A stretch of DNA of 64,000 nucleotides, taken from positions 972,009 through 1,036,008 of the forward strand of contig NZ_CP004350.1 in NCBI RefSeq assembly GCF_000550785.1, given 5' to 3'. This stretch comes from Corynebacterium casei LMG S-19264. GTDB taxonomy: Bacteria; Actinomycetota; Actinomycetes; Mycobacteriales; Mycobacteriaceae. Shown piece by piece: positions 34,114-43,282 of the stretch. The first letter of the stretch is position 1, and every line of letters begins with the position of its first letter. The position numbers and the translations under genes were made by a program. The notes under the pieces are model-generated. The model searched no databases. It was not told the DNA's origin and saw only the letters and a program-made list of their open reading frames with translations.

Positions 34114-35561
34114 GAGAGTGTCTAATGGTTTGTGTGTGAGGGGTTTCCCTTACATGAAGGAGATAAACCATAATGGATTCTGTGGCGAAACGAGATCCGG
34201 AAGATTCCGCGAAGATTAAAGCGATCGAGCAGAAACTGCTGGCGAACCCGGAGATAGCCAAGCTCATTGATGAGCTGGGAACCACAGCAACGGACGCCAA
34301 CGACCTAGTCCGGGGATTACTGCAAGCTTCGGTCACCCGTGGCTTGGAAGCCGAAATGGATGCCCACCTGGGTTATTCCAAAGGCGATCGTGAGGCCAAA
34401 GCGGCCGGTGGTGGCGATAATTATCGCAACGGCTCCTATGTCAAAAAGGTTGATTCGAACTACGGCCCGGTCGATGTCACCGTTCCACGTGATCGGCAGG
34501 GCACGTTCTTGCCCACGATGGTGCCGAAAGGCTCACGCAGGTTAACCGATGTCGATGACATGATCATCAGTTTGTATGCCGGTGGCATGACAGTGCGCGA
34601 TATCCAGCATCATATGGCCACGGTCATGAGGGTTGATATCTCGCATGAAACGATTTCCGCAGTGACTGATGCGGTGCTAGATGAAGTCATGATCTGGCAA
34701 AACCGTCAGCTAGACGAGTTCTACCCGGTAATATTCCTCGATGCGCTGCGTATCAAAGTTCGCGACGGTGGACGAGTAGTTAACAAGTCCGCCTTTTTGG
34801 CTATCGGCGTGGATATGGACGGGATCAAACACATCCTGGGTATCTGGTTGGCGAAAGAAGAAGGCGCCTCCTTCTGGGCTCATGTGTGCGCGAACCTGGC
34901 AAGCCGTGGAGTCCAGGACGTGTTTATTGTCTGCTGCGATGGTTTGAAGGGCCTGCCGGAAGCGGTGGAAGCAACGTGGCCGGATTCGATGGTGCAGACC
35001 TGTGTGGTGCATTTGATTCGTGCAGCAAACCGGTGGGTGGCCTATGGCGATCGTAAGACCGTATCTGCGGCGTTGAAGAAGGTGTATACCGCGCCTGACG
35101 AGGCAACCGCACGTGCAGCGTTGGATGAATTCGCCGACTCAGAACTGGGCCAGAAATATCCCCAATCAGTCAAGGTCTGGACGGATGCGTGGGAGCGTTT
35201 CGTGCCGTTTCTGCAGTTCCCGCCGATGGCCAGAAAGGTCATCTATACGACAAACTCGATTGAGTCGATGAATAACGAGCTGCGTAAAGCTACCCGTAAC
35301 CGCGTGCAATTTACCAATGATGATTCCGCGATTAAGACGCTGTGGTTGATGATCTGCAATATTGAGGATAAACGCGCGGCTAAACGCGCAAAACAGGGCA
35401 AGAAAGCTGCTGCTACCAGCGGAAGACTCATCGAAGGCAGAAAGGTCACCAACTGGAAACAAGCCATCAACCAAATGGCCGTGGCCTACCCCGAACGATT
35501 CACCAACTACCTATAAATCACTAACCCCGAAAGCCCCACACACAAAATACTTGACACGCTC
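34114..35561 (+). mobile_element. IS256-family element copy 2, intact
   Basis: This 1448-base element has terminal repeats GAGAGTGTC and GAGCGTGTC and an 8-base target duplication ACACCGAT at 34106-34113 and 35562-35569. It is inserted in the C-terminal part of the IS3-family orfB. It differs from copy 1 by one base within the coding region and is in the same orientation. Confidence 0.95.
34173..35516 (+). CDS. IS256-family transposase, copy 2
   Basis: The 447-residue protein is identical to the transposase encoded at 23314-24657; the single nucleotide difference at 35375 is silent. Motifs and start context are as for copy 1. Because both ends of this copy are complete with matching duplications, it is the copy most likely to be mobile and the probable source of recent insertions. 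Confidence 0.95.
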   Translation: MDSVAKRDPEDSAKIKAIEQKLLANPEIAKLIDELGTTATDANDLVRGLLQASVTRGLEAEMDAHLGYSKGDREAKAAGGGDNYRNGSYVKKVDSNYGPVDVTVPRDRQGTFLPTMVPKGSRRLTDVDDMIISLYAGGMTVRDIQHHMATVMRVDISHETISAVTDAVLDEVMIWQNRQLDEFYPVIFLDALRIKVRDGGRVVNKSAFLAIGVDMDGIKHILGIWLAKEEGASFWAHVCANLASRGVQDVFIVCCDGLKGLPEAVEATWPDSMVQTCVVHLIRAANRWVAYGDRKTVSAALKKVYTAPDEATARAALDEFADSELGQKYPQSVKVWTDAWERFVPFLQFPPMARKVIYTTNSIESMNNELRKATRNRVQFTNDDSAIKTLWLMICNIEDKRAAKRAKQGKKAAATSGRLIEGRKVTNWKQAINQMAVAYPERFTNYL

Positions 35562-35740
35562 ACACCGATCCGTGCTTCTAGCTTGGATTGAAACTGTTTG
35601 CGTTCGTAGAGTAAATGCAGTTTCAGTGTGGAAAAGAATGATTCCGCCACGACCGTTCCTCAGCACACTCCGACCTTGCCGACTGATAAGCGAACATCGT
35701 GACTTTCGGCCCACTTGCTTAGTGCCGCACTAGTGTATTG

Positions 35741-37201
35741 GGCGGATTCAACTGGTCGTCGCAACACCTCGATGACATGGAGGTGTGTGATGCTACGTCG
35801 TCAGGCGGATGCGGATCGAGCGGTGCGACAACCGATACGCTCTCCGGGGCGCCCGCCCCCGCGACGTGAGGTCGAGCGGGCATTCTGGGTACAGATCGCT
35901 GATGGGCTTACGAGCGAGGATGCCGCGGTTGCTGTTGGTGTGTCAGCACCGGTGGGTACGCGGTGGTTTCGCCATGCTGGAGGTATGCCTCCACTAGATC
36001 TTGCTCCAGCTGCTGGCCGTTATCTCTGCTTTGCTGAGCGTGAAGAGATCGCGCTGTTACACGTTCAAAATGTCGGCGTCCGTGAGATCGCCCGACGACT
36101 CGGACGCGATCCCGGGACAGTCTCCCGGGAACTGCGGCGAAACGCCGCGACCCGTGCCGGGGAAGTGGAGTACCGGGCTTCCGTTGCGCAGTGGAAGGCC
36201 GAGTCTGCGGCCAAGCGGCCCAAACAAGCGAAACTGGTGACCAACACCGCGCTGCGTGACTATGTGCAACAACGCCTTGAGGGCAGCGTCAGTCTGCCGG
36301 ACAGGACGGTAGTTCAGGGGCCCGATGCACCGCGCTGGAAGGGACGAAACAAGCCACACCGAGAGGACCGTCAATGGGTCACGGGTTGGAGCCCGGAACA
36401 AATCTCGCACCGGCTGAAAGTTGATTTCCCTGATGATGGTGCCATGAGGATCAGCCACGAAGCGATTTACCAGTCACTGTTCATCCAGGGTCGCGGCGCA
36501 CTCAAGCGCGAGCTCGTCACGTGTCTACGCACTGGTCGAGCGCTGCGGAAACCACGACGGCGTTCACGGAACAAGCCACAAGGCCATGTCACAGACGATG
36601 TCGTCATCTCCGAGCGTCCCGCCGAAGCGGCGGACCGCGCGGTGCCTGGACATTGGGAGGGGGATCTGATCATCGGCACACACCAGTCCGCGATCGGCAC
36701 GCTCGTCGAGCGCAAGAGCCGCTCTGTGCTGCTGGTGCACCTGCCACGACTTGCAGGCTACGGGCAGCAGCCGCGAGTGAAAAACGGGCCGGCCTTGGCC
36801 GGCCACGGCGCGACCGCGATGGCTGATGCGCTCACCCGAGCAATCACGGATCTACCGCAGCAACTGCGTAAGACGTTGACCTGGGATCGAGGCAAGGAGT
36901 TGGCAGAGCATGCCAGATTCGCGTTCGAGACCGGCACCACGGTGTTTTTCGCTGATCCGCACTCGCCTTGGCAGCGGCCCACGAACGAAAACACCAATGG
37001 GCTGCTGCGACAGTACTTCCCCAAGGGCACCGACCTGTCGAGATGGGGTGCTGACGATCTCGCCGCGGTCGCGTACACGTTAAATAACCGGCCGAGGAAA
37101 GTGCTCAACTGGAAAACCCCAGCCGAGGTATTCACAGAGCAGCTACCATCGGCCCAAGAACCTGGTGTTGCGACCACCGATTGAATCCGCCTTGGCTGCC
37201 G
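35741..37201 (+). mobile_element. IS30-family element A
   Basis: Inverted ends GGCGGATTCAACTGGTCGTC and GGCGGATTCAATCGGTGGTC continue into GCAACACC on both sides. A 3-base duplication TTG lies at 35738-35740 and 37202-37204. It interrupts the IS3-family orfB exactly between the DRGSQ and YTSAAL codons. Base composition is clearly more GC-rich than the surrounding island. Confidence 0.9.
35790..37184 (+). CDS. IS30-family transposase A
   Basis: The 464-residue protein has an N-terminal HTH region (LTSEDAAVAVGVSAPVGTRW), the second IS30 HTH (NVGVREIARRLGRDPGTVSREL), and the DDE domain (VPGHWEGDLIIG, LTWDRGKELAEH, DPHSPWQRPTNENTNGLLRQ). GGAGGTG precedes the ATG at 35790. It is longer than IS30 itself because of the extra N-terminal HTH. 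It appears intact. Confidence 0.93.
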   Translation: MLRRQADADRAVRQPIRSPGRPPPRREVERAFWVQIADGLTSEDAAVAVGVSAPVGTRWFRHAGGMPPLDLAPAAGRYLCFAEREEIALLHVQNVGVREIARRLGRDPGTVSRELRRNAATRAGEVEYRASVAQWKAESAAKRPKQAKLVTNTALRDYVQQRLEGSVSLPDRTVVQGPDAPRWKGRNKPHREDRQWVTGWSPEQISHRLKVDFPDDGAMRISHEAIYQSLFIQGRGALKRELVTCLRTGRALRKPRRRSRNKPQGHVTDDVVISERPAEAADRAVPGHWEGDLIIGTHQSAIGTLVERKSRSVLLVHLPRLAGYGQQPRVKNGPALAGHGATAMADALTRAITDLPQQLRKTLTWDRGKELAEHARFAFETGTTVFFADPHSPWQRPTNENTNGLLRQYFPKGTDLSRWGADDLAAVAYTLNNRPRKVLNWKTPAEVFTEQLPSAQEPGVATTD

Positions 37202-37578
37202 CGATCAGAATGAAATATGGCATTACCAGCGACATAGCCACCACGATGAGCCATGGCCAGGGCATCAATCACCAACTGGCTGGTCATACGATCCGCGACC
37301 TGCCAGCCTGTAACCATCCTGGTGGACAAGTCAATAACGGTCGCCAGATACATCCAGCCCTGCCCGGTGCGAAGATAGGTAATATCACCACATAAGTGCG
37401 TTGTGGGCACCGGTGGAGTGAAATTGCGTCGTACCAAATCACCGCGATACGGTGCGTTCTCATCAGCGATGGTCGTGCGTTTGTATGCCCGGCGATACTT
37501 AGTTACTAAGGCACTGACCCCTGTTTGGTAGACACCTAATATCCCATCAACGTGGGACTGAAAGGTAATCTCCTCACT

Positions 37579-37887
37579 ATGCCAAGCAAGACCTATACCG
37601 AAGAGTTCAAGCGTGATGCTGTCGCACTCTATGAGAATTCCTCGGGTGCTTCATTGACCACTATTGCCACTGATCTCGGGATCAACCGCGCTACCTTGCA
37701 TAACTGGGTCAAAAGGTACGGGACGGCCGCGCGCACCACGATCATTACCCCGGATTCTTCCTCGTCGGCCTCGGTCACCGACACCGAGCGGATCCGGCAG
37801 CTTGAACGCCAAGTTAAACGCTTGCAAGAAGAGCGCGATATTTTGCAAAAGGCTGCTAAATATTTCGCGGAAGAGACGAATTGGTGA
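37579..37887 (+). CDS. IS3-family OrfA (element B)
   Basis: This 102-residue DNA-binding subunit starts MPSKTYTEEFKRDAVALYE, has an HTH around LTTIATDLGINRATLHNWV and a leucine-zipper-like end (IRQLERQVKRLQEERDILQKA). In IS3 elements OrfA binds the ends, and a -1 ribosomal frameshift near its 3' end joins it to OrfB. Here orfB is indeed in the -1 frame and overlaps by 7 bases. Confidence 0.92.
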   Translation: MPSKTYTEEFKRDAVALYENSSGASLTTIATDLGINRATLHNWVKRYGTAARTTIITPDSSSSASVTDTERIRQLERQVKRLQEERDILQKAAKYFAEETNW

Positions 37888-38780
37888 TCCGCTTCCGGTT
37901 CGTTGACGACGCGCGAAAAACCTACCCGGTTAAGCGGTTATGTGAAGTTCTGACGTTGAATCGTTCCTCGTATTACAAATGGAAATCTAGTGCAGCCAAG
38001 CGCAAGAAACGCTTGTTTAGCGATGCTATCCTCGGCGCGAAAGTCAAGGCCGTGTTCGCCGCAGAAAAGGGCTGCTACGGCGCCAAACGCGTCACGGCAG
38101 AACTCAACGACAATCCAAAAGATAGACCTGTCAACCATAAACGGGTCGCACGGGTGATGAGGTCAATGAAATTGTTTGGGTTCACGAAAAAACGCAAAGT
38201 CACCACGACTGTTTCGGATAAGAAAAAACCAGTGTTTCCGGACCTAGTCGGACGGAAGTTCACTGCCGACAAGCCAAATCAGCTCTATGTCGGTGACATT
38301 ACGTATTTGCCGATTGACGGTGGGGCAAATATGTACCTGGCTACCGTGATTGACTGCTATTCACGCAGGCTAATCGGTTTCGCGATTGCGGATCACATGC
38401 GCACTAGCTTGGTTCAAGATGCCCTTACAGCTGCCAAAGGCCAGCGAGGCAGCCTTAAAGGGGCAATATTTCACTCGGATCACGGCAGTGTTTATACCTC
38501 GCAAGCATTCCAGCAGACATGCACGCTACTTGGGGTGAAACAGTCGATGGGAGCAATTGGAACCAGCGCAGATAACGCCTTAGCTGAATCGTTTAACGCC
38601 TCAATGAAGCGTGAAGTGCTGCAAGATTCTAAAACATTCACTAACCAGCTGGTGTGTCGGAGGGAGGTGTTCCGGTGGTGCACCAGGTACAACACGATGC
38701 GAAGGCACTCGTGGTGTAATCACCTCGCACCAAACGTGTTTGAGCGGCACAATGAAGCTACACTCAAACGTGCTTCTTGA
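37881..38780 (+). CDS. IS3-family OrfB transposase domain (element B)
   Basis: This is the DDE integrase-like catalytic part: LNRSSYYKWKSS, YGAKRVTAEL, the YVGDITYLPID block with the first Asp, FHSDHGSVYTS with the second, and GTSADNALAESFNASMKRE with the Glu. At 299 residues it is complete. It opens with TTG/GTG codons inside the orfA end and is probably made mainly as an OrfAB fusion by -1 frameshifting. Confidence 0.92.
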   Translation: MVIRFRFVDDARKTYPVKRLCEVLTLNRSSYYKWKSSAAKRKKRLFSDAILGAKVKAVFAAEKGCYGAKRVTAELNDNPKDRPVNHKRVARVMRSMKLFGFTKKRKVTTTVSDKKKPVFPDLVGRKFTADKPNQLYVGDITYLPIDGGANMYLATVIDCYSRRLIGFAIADHMRTSLVQDALTAAKGQRGSLKGAIFHSDHGSVYTSQAFQQTCTLLGVKQSMGAIGTSADNALAESFNASMKREVLQDSKTFTNQLVCRREVFRWCTRYNTMRRHSWCNHLAPNVFERHNEATLKRAS

Positions 38781-39161
38781 TTAAATCCCTGTGTCTACTT
38801 TCCGGGGGTCAGGCCCTAATCCCAGCTTTCGCATGGTTTTACGCACGGCATACAACGATGCTGTGATACCACGTGTGGCCAGTTCAGCGGCGATGGTACG
38901 TACGCCGGCGAAACCACGGTGCGCATCAAAAATGGTTTTAATTTGCTCTGCAATCCGGTCACGGAATCCTCGTGGAGTCGAAGAAGGATACTTTTGGTTA
39001 CGGCGCTTTTTCCACGCGTAGTACCCAGCCCGGCTTACGCGTAGCAGCCTGGCCATCATAGTCACGGTAAAGCGGGGTTGTTGGTGTGTGCCTTCTTCAT
39101 CAAAGCGATAGATAAGGGCAAAAGCGTGCTCGTCTACATGCCCTTGGCGAAGAAGGCGGCC

Positions 39162-40386
39162 TTAGACTCAAACCGTCAGTGCAACACTCGAGGTGTTATG
39201 TGTTAGGGGTAGAGTATGGCAAAGATTGGACGACCTGGACTTGCAGATATCGAGCGCCGTCGAGTGTGGGATTTATGGAAACAAGGGCAGTCATTTACCA
39301 AGATATCTGAGTTCCTGGGAGTTGCTCCGGGGTCAGTGTTTTCGATTCTTCGTACTCGTGGGGGCATATGGTTTCCCAAGCCCACCTCGGCCCCGAGAGC
39401 ATTGGGCCTTGCAGAGCGCGAGGCTATATCGCGGGGTCTTGCAGCTGGTCGCTCGATTCGAGCCATTGCTTCAGAGCTTGGCAGAGCGCCATCAACGATT
39501 AGTCGTGAAATTTCGAAGAATAAAGGGCGCACACACTATCGGGGTATTGACGCTCATGAACGGGCATGTCGTAAACGGGCCAGGCCCCAACGTTTGAAGC
39601 TACAGAAGAATCCGGTACTGACTAACTACATAACCGCTCGTCTTCAGCAATTGTGGTCACCGGAGCAAATCGCGGGAAGATTGCGGTTAGACTATCCGAA
39701 TAATTCCCGTATGCAGATTAGTCATGAGGCTATCTATCGCACCGTGTATTTGCATAAAGTACGTAAAATTCTGCCGCACAATATTCATCATTGCTTACGG
39801 CGGAACCGTTCAATCCGGCATGGTAGAAGCTATTCCACCCGAGGCCAGTGGCGATCGAAGATCAAAAACGCGCGTTCAATCCACGACCGTCCACAAGAAG
39901 CCAACAACCGTACCGTAAGCGGGCACAGGGAAGGTGACCTCATTATTGGTGGTACCCATTCTCAGATTGCCACGCTGGTTGATAGAGCGACACGGAAAGT
40001 CGACTTGGTTCAGCTAAAGGATCGTAGTGCTACGCACTTGACAGCTGCACTGACGCACTACCTATCGAATCGTGTCATTGATGATTTAAAGACGCTCACC
40101 TGGGATCGCGGCATGGAACTTGCAGATCATCACAACCTAACCCGCGCTACAGGAATCGATGTTTTCTTCGCCGATCCACACAGCCCTTGGCAACGCGGCA
40201 CTAATGAAAACACCAACGGGCTCATACGCCAGTACCTTCCAAAGAAAACCGACCTGAGTACTTTTTCACAAGCGGACTTGGATAGGATTGCAGGTCAACT
40301 CAATAATCGACCTAGGAAGTGCTTAGGTTACAAAACCCCACTGGAGGTCGAGCAAAGCAGTGTTGCCTTGACGATTTGAATCCAAG
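39162..40386 (+). mobile_element. IS30-family element B
   Basis: The ends read TTAGACTCAAACCGTCAGTG and, inverted, CTTGGATTCAAATCGTCAAG, both followed by GCAACACT. A GCC duplication at 39159-39161 and 40387-40389 fits, because removing the element restores the EKAAAFFAKG junction of the host IS3 frame. The exact ends are uncertain by a few bases. Confidence 0.8.
39216..40379 (+). CDS. IS30-family transposase B
   Basis: The 387-residue protein has an N-terminal HTH (QSFTKISEFLGVAPGSV), the IS30 HTH (GRSIRAIASELGRAPSTISRE) and the DDE domain (VSGHREGDLIIGG, LTWDRGMELADH, DPHSPWQRGTNENTNGLIRQ). It is only distantly related to element A, so the two IS30 insertions are independent. It is full length. 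Confidence 0.93.
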   Translation: MAKIGRPGLADIERRRVWDLWKQGQSFTKISEFLGVAPGSVFSILRTRGGIWFPKPTSAPRALGLAEREAISRGLAAGRSIRAIASELGRAPSTISREISKNKGRTHYRGIDAHERACRKRARPQRLKLQKNPVLTNYITARLQQLWSPEQIAGRLRLDYPNNSRMQISHEAIYRTVYLHKVRKILPHNIHHCLRRNRSIRHGRSYSTRGQWRSKIKNARSIHDRPQEANNRTVSGHREGDLIIGGTHSQIATLVDRATRKVDLVQLKDRSATHLTAALTHYLSNRVIDDLKTLTWDRGMELADHHNLTRATGIDVFFADPHSPWQRGTNENTNGLIRQYLPKKTDLSTFSQADLDRIAGQLNNRPRKCLGYKTPLEVEQSSVALTI

Positions 40387-40705
40387 GCCGCTTTTTCTAA
40401 AAACTCGTTCTCCAGTTCCAGTTCACGAACGCGTTTAGATAACTCGGCCGCATCCTGCGAGTTGGGATCGGCTTTCCGTCGATGCGACCCGGAGCCGGTA
40501 CCTTGCGTGCCCTGCGCAGCAGCTACCCAGCGTCCTAAGGCCGAGGCTGAGACCTCGTATTCACGGGCTTCTTCTTACCGGGTCTTTCCCAGCACCAGTA
40601 CTGCATCAACACATTGCTGCTTGAACTGTGGTGGATAAGCCTTTGGCATATTCTCAATCCTTGTCGGTTATGGGCTTCCCTGTCAACAAGAATCATCACA
40701 CCCCA

Positions 40706-41134
40706 AACTTCGTAATCCGGTGGTCTGGGCGCTCTATGTGGGTTCGACGACGCCTGAAAGCAGGTAGACAAGGGCATTCGGAAGAATATTTGGAACTTGA
40801 GATACTAAAAGTAACGTCTCCTTAGGAAATGATTCTTTAAATCCCGTATCTTTGTCGGGGTCGCAAAGTGATCACTTTAAGAGACGCAGCCAATTTAGAG
40901 TCTGCTTCCGTCTCAAATGAACCTGATGGTCAACTTGAGCCACATGAATAAGTCAAACAGCGCGGGAAGGAATCGGCGGCTTGTAGTATAATTACTCAGG
41001 GACTTTAAACGGTTCCGATTTATCTTCAACGTGGTGCGGCCAAGCTACAGGTAACTTTCTGATCGGTTTAATTGGAAGCGCGCGAATGATCGACGCATTG
41101 AAAAACGAATTGTGGTTAAAGGTAAGCTCCGATT
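40706..41134. other. intergenic region before the second glycan gene block
   Basis: About 430 bases after the IS3-family element. No gene was found. A TATAAT at 40987-40992 is a possible -10 box for the following three-gene unit, but no convincing -35 is visible. The region starts with the AAC duplication of the interrupted IS3 element. Confidence 0.35.
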
Positions 41135-42574
41135 ATGTTCCTTGATGAAGCTATAGTAATTAACGATCACCAACCAGAGGATGGGGTGTATCGAATAGGT
41201 GGGTGGATAAATTGTCCTCCTGAAAGTCGCGTGATTCTAAGATTTGTGACCAAAGGCACTCAGCGTGATCAGGTAGACGGGCTGCATTGGGCGGCTACTG
41301 GTGGTTGGTATAAATACCTTCCGGCATCGGGCAATCGAGATCGGTTCGAAATTGAAGCGTACTTCGACAAAGAAATCCATGGCACTCCAGAAGTTCGCAT
41401 AGAACGGTGGTATGGCAATGGAGATATTGAGCTGCTATTGGACAGGCCAGGCTGGCAGCCTTTAGCAGCTTTTTGGGGCAGCGACCAGGCGTATTCAGAT
41501 TTTTCGAATAATACTTTAGGAATAATCAAACGTGTCTCCTATTCATCCTGTTTGGTGACTGCCGGAGAGCCATCAAACCAGGACCTTATTAACAGGTTAC
41601 ATGCTTCGAATAAATCGATTGAAAAGTTCCCGGAGCTTCATGCGGACTTGGAGAGACGCATTATTAAGACACTAGCGACGACTGATTTTGACGCCCTCGT
41701 TATCGATCTGGAATCTCTGTGTGTGCCCATTTCTAATGTAGAGGGCACATATATTGAAGTATCGCCCGAAGCAAGGTCGTTGGGGTCCCTGGTCATGGAA
41801 TCTGACGTAGTCAAAGTTGGAGACGGTGAATACTTTAGGGTCTTAAAGAATTCATTGGATTCTCTGTTACAAAGCTTGCGTCCACGTCCAATACTGATTC
41901 AGCTTCGAGAATCGGATGCGGAACTAAGCTGTGCAGAGCCTGGCTCAGACGAAAAGTTTAATTCGACTATTCAGAATTTAATGCTTGAAGAATCGGGATT
42001 TGAATTCCTCCGTATACCAGGTCGCAGCTCAGGTGGGTCTCTTTCGGCAAAGAAAATTGAGTTGGAGAATTTGATCGAACCTTACTGGACAACCTTTGAC
42101 GAGAATATGACGCTCCGCGAAAAACCAAGCCAACTAAATTTGGTTTCGAATCTGACGCCCCTAGACGCTGTACAGACAGCTCCAGTCAAAGGATTATTTA
42201 ATAGCTTCCGGGTGGAGGTGGATGTTCTAGTTTCTCCTAAGCAATACAAAGATCGAAACTTACTATTGACACTTGAGATCGAAGATCAAGAAGGAAATCC
42301 TCTGAACGAAAGCTTGTCGCGATACTCGGTCTCCAGATCTGCGATGCCAGGCATTGACTACTTTATGTACTTTCCTGAAATTCGGGGTTCGGAGACTGTT
42401 ACATTTGAGGTCAATCTACCAGAATATGCTAAATGCAGAGCAATTGGTGTCCAGCAGATCCGCGACATAGGATCCGTGTTCATTTCGCGTTTTGCAATTC
42501 AATCGGATCACTTGCTCAATTATGAGATGCCCTCAGAAGAACCTAAAAAAGAGAAAGAGAAGTTATGGCAGTAA
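41135..42574 (+). CDS. unknown protein of the glycan island
   Basis: The 479-residue soluble-looking protein has no signal or membrane segment. The N-terminus (about 1-110) and C-terminus (about 350-465) are beta-rich and could be carbohydrate-binding-like modules. The middle (LGIIKRVSYSSCLVTAGEPS and following helices) faintly recalls the GSC start of DUF6270 proteins. It ends in a charged EEPKKEKEK tail and overlaps the next gene by 10 bases, so the two are coupled. I do not recognise a family. Confidence 0.65.
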   Translation: MFLDEAIVINDHQPEDGVYRIGGWINCPPESRVILRFVTKGTQRDQVDGLHWAATGGWYKYLPASGNRDRFEIEAYFDKEIHGTPEVRIERWYGNGDIELLLDRPGWQPLAAFWGSDQAYSDFSNNTLGIIKRVSYSSCLVTAGEPSNQDLINRLHASNKSIEKFPELHADLERRIIKTLATTDFDALVIDLESLCVPISNVEGTYIEVSPEARSLGSLVMESDVVKVGDGEYFRVLKNSLDSLLQSLRPRPILIQLRESDAELSCAEPGSDEKFNSTIQNLMLEESGFEFLRIPGRSSGGSLSAKKIELENLIEPYWTTFDENMTLREKPSQLNLVSNLTPLDAVQTAPVKGLFNSFRVEVDVLVSPKQYKDRNLLLTLEIEDQEGNPLNESLSRYSVSRSAMPGIDYFMYFPEIRGSETVTFEVNLPEYAKCRAIGVQQIRDIGSVFISRFAIQSDHLLNYEMPSEEPKKEKEKLWQ

Positions 42575-43233
42575 CACGAGATAACCTTCAAAAGACCGCG
42601 GTAGTCGTAATCGGTGACTCGGGGTTAAGTGTCGATCTAGGATGGGTATCTGTAGGTAGTACTTTCTTTAAAGCATGGGAGGAAGTTGAGCGCGAGTTAG
42701 ATTTGTCGTGCCTTGTCATAGTAGATAAAAATCCGGAACGAGCCATCGAGAAGTCTCGCAGCGTTCTCAATCAGGGAGTAGGGGCCGTAACCATCGTATG
42801 GAACGCCGAGAGAAGTAAGCCGTATTCCTACTCGATGATAGCCCTCGCCCGAGAAATGGGTCACTGTAGCTTCAGCATCTTTGGTTCGACGGCGAGATTG
42901 GAAATCGCCGTCGAACCGGCAGTTGGTCTAGGGGCGCCTACCCAGCCTGATGCTATGCGGGAGGTTTTGATCGAACGGTTTAGGGCTCCGTCCACACTGT
43001 CAGTAGGTGAGCTCAATACTCTCATTGAAGATTATGAGGAGCTCCTACATGAGATGGAGACCTTAGCACTTAAAGACTCAGAGCTGAGACTAGAACTACA
43101 GATTCTTCGGAAGCGCTCGTCCCAGTTGCCACGTTTATATGAAAAACTGAAGACAGCCAAAACTGAGAATTTGAGATTGCGGAAGCGGAACGACGCTCTA
43201 GCCCGTAAGGCGTTTAATAAGTTGTCTAAGTAG
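42565..43233 (+). CDS. unknown protein with C-terminal coiled coil
   Basis: The 222-residue protein has an alpha/beta N-terminal half (AVVVIGDSGLSV, SCLVIVDKNPERAI, GVGAVTIVWNAE), suggesting a small Rossmann-like domain, followed by a heptad-rich helix (about 150-215) ending in basic residues. Its start overlaps the preceding gene, and the glycosyltransferase gene follows 49 bases later. It could tether or dimerise the neighbouring enzymes. No family was recognised. Confidence 0.62.
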   Translation: MAVTRDNLQKTAVVVIGDSGLSVDLGWVSVGSTFFKAWEEVERELDLSCLVIVDKNPERAIEKSRSVLNQGVGAVTIVWNAERSKPYSYSMIALAREMGHCSFSIFGSTARLEIAVEPAVGLGAPTQPDAMREVLIERFRAPSTLSVGELNTLIEDYEELLHEMETLALKDSELRLELQILRKRSSQLPRLYEKLKTAKTENLRLRKRNDALARKAFNKLSK

Positions 43234-43282
43234 GTCAAAATTAAAACGGCCAAAATTCTGTAACTGGGAAAAGAAATAGGAT

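Larger units (their letters stand above)
37510..38815 (+). mobile_element. IS3-family element B, intact
   Basis: The ends GGCACTGACCCCTG and, inverted, GGCCTGACCCCCGG continue to GTAGACAC on both sides. A 4-base duplication CTAA lies at 37506-37509 and 38816-38819. It carries orfA and orfB in the -1 relative frame and splits the first half of the host IS3 element's orfB. Confidence 0.92.
33982..40649 (-). pseudogene. orfA/orfB of the interrupted IS3-family element
   Basis: orfA starts at 40649 (MPKAYPPQFKQQCVDAVLVL) but has a stop right after LGKTR; it then reads on as EEAREYEVSASALGRW to ELENEFLEKAA, where an IS30 intervenes. orfB pieces run 39161-38816 (FFAKGHVDEHAFALIYRF to MRKLGL), 37509-37202 (VTKYRRAYKRTT to FHSDRGSQ), 35740-35562 (YTSAALSKWAESH to EARIGV) and 34113-33982 (GEWIEAYYNRRRFHTS to AAQAA). 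A second stop falls in the C-x-x-N block near the last acidic motif (KVGVC then stop). It is clearly non-functional. Confidence 0.88.
33935..40705 (-). mobile_element. IS3-family element carrying four nested insertions
   Basis: The ends TGGGCTGTGTCAATTTTTGT (33935) and the inverted TGGGGTGTGATGATTCTTGT (up to 40705) are flanked by a 3-base duplication AAC. Within lie an IS256 (34114-35561), an IS30 (35741-37201), an IS3 of another type (37510-38815) and a second IS30 (39162-40386). Removing all four with their duplications leaves about 1.33 kb, a normal IS3 length, with a continuous transposase frame apart from point damage. Confidence 0.88.

Noticed and set aside
23255..35561. Composite transposon bounded by the two IS256 copies
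   Set aside because: Each copy has its own 8-base target duplication (TGGCGGTA and ACACCGAT), so they are separate insertions and not the ends of one mobile unit.
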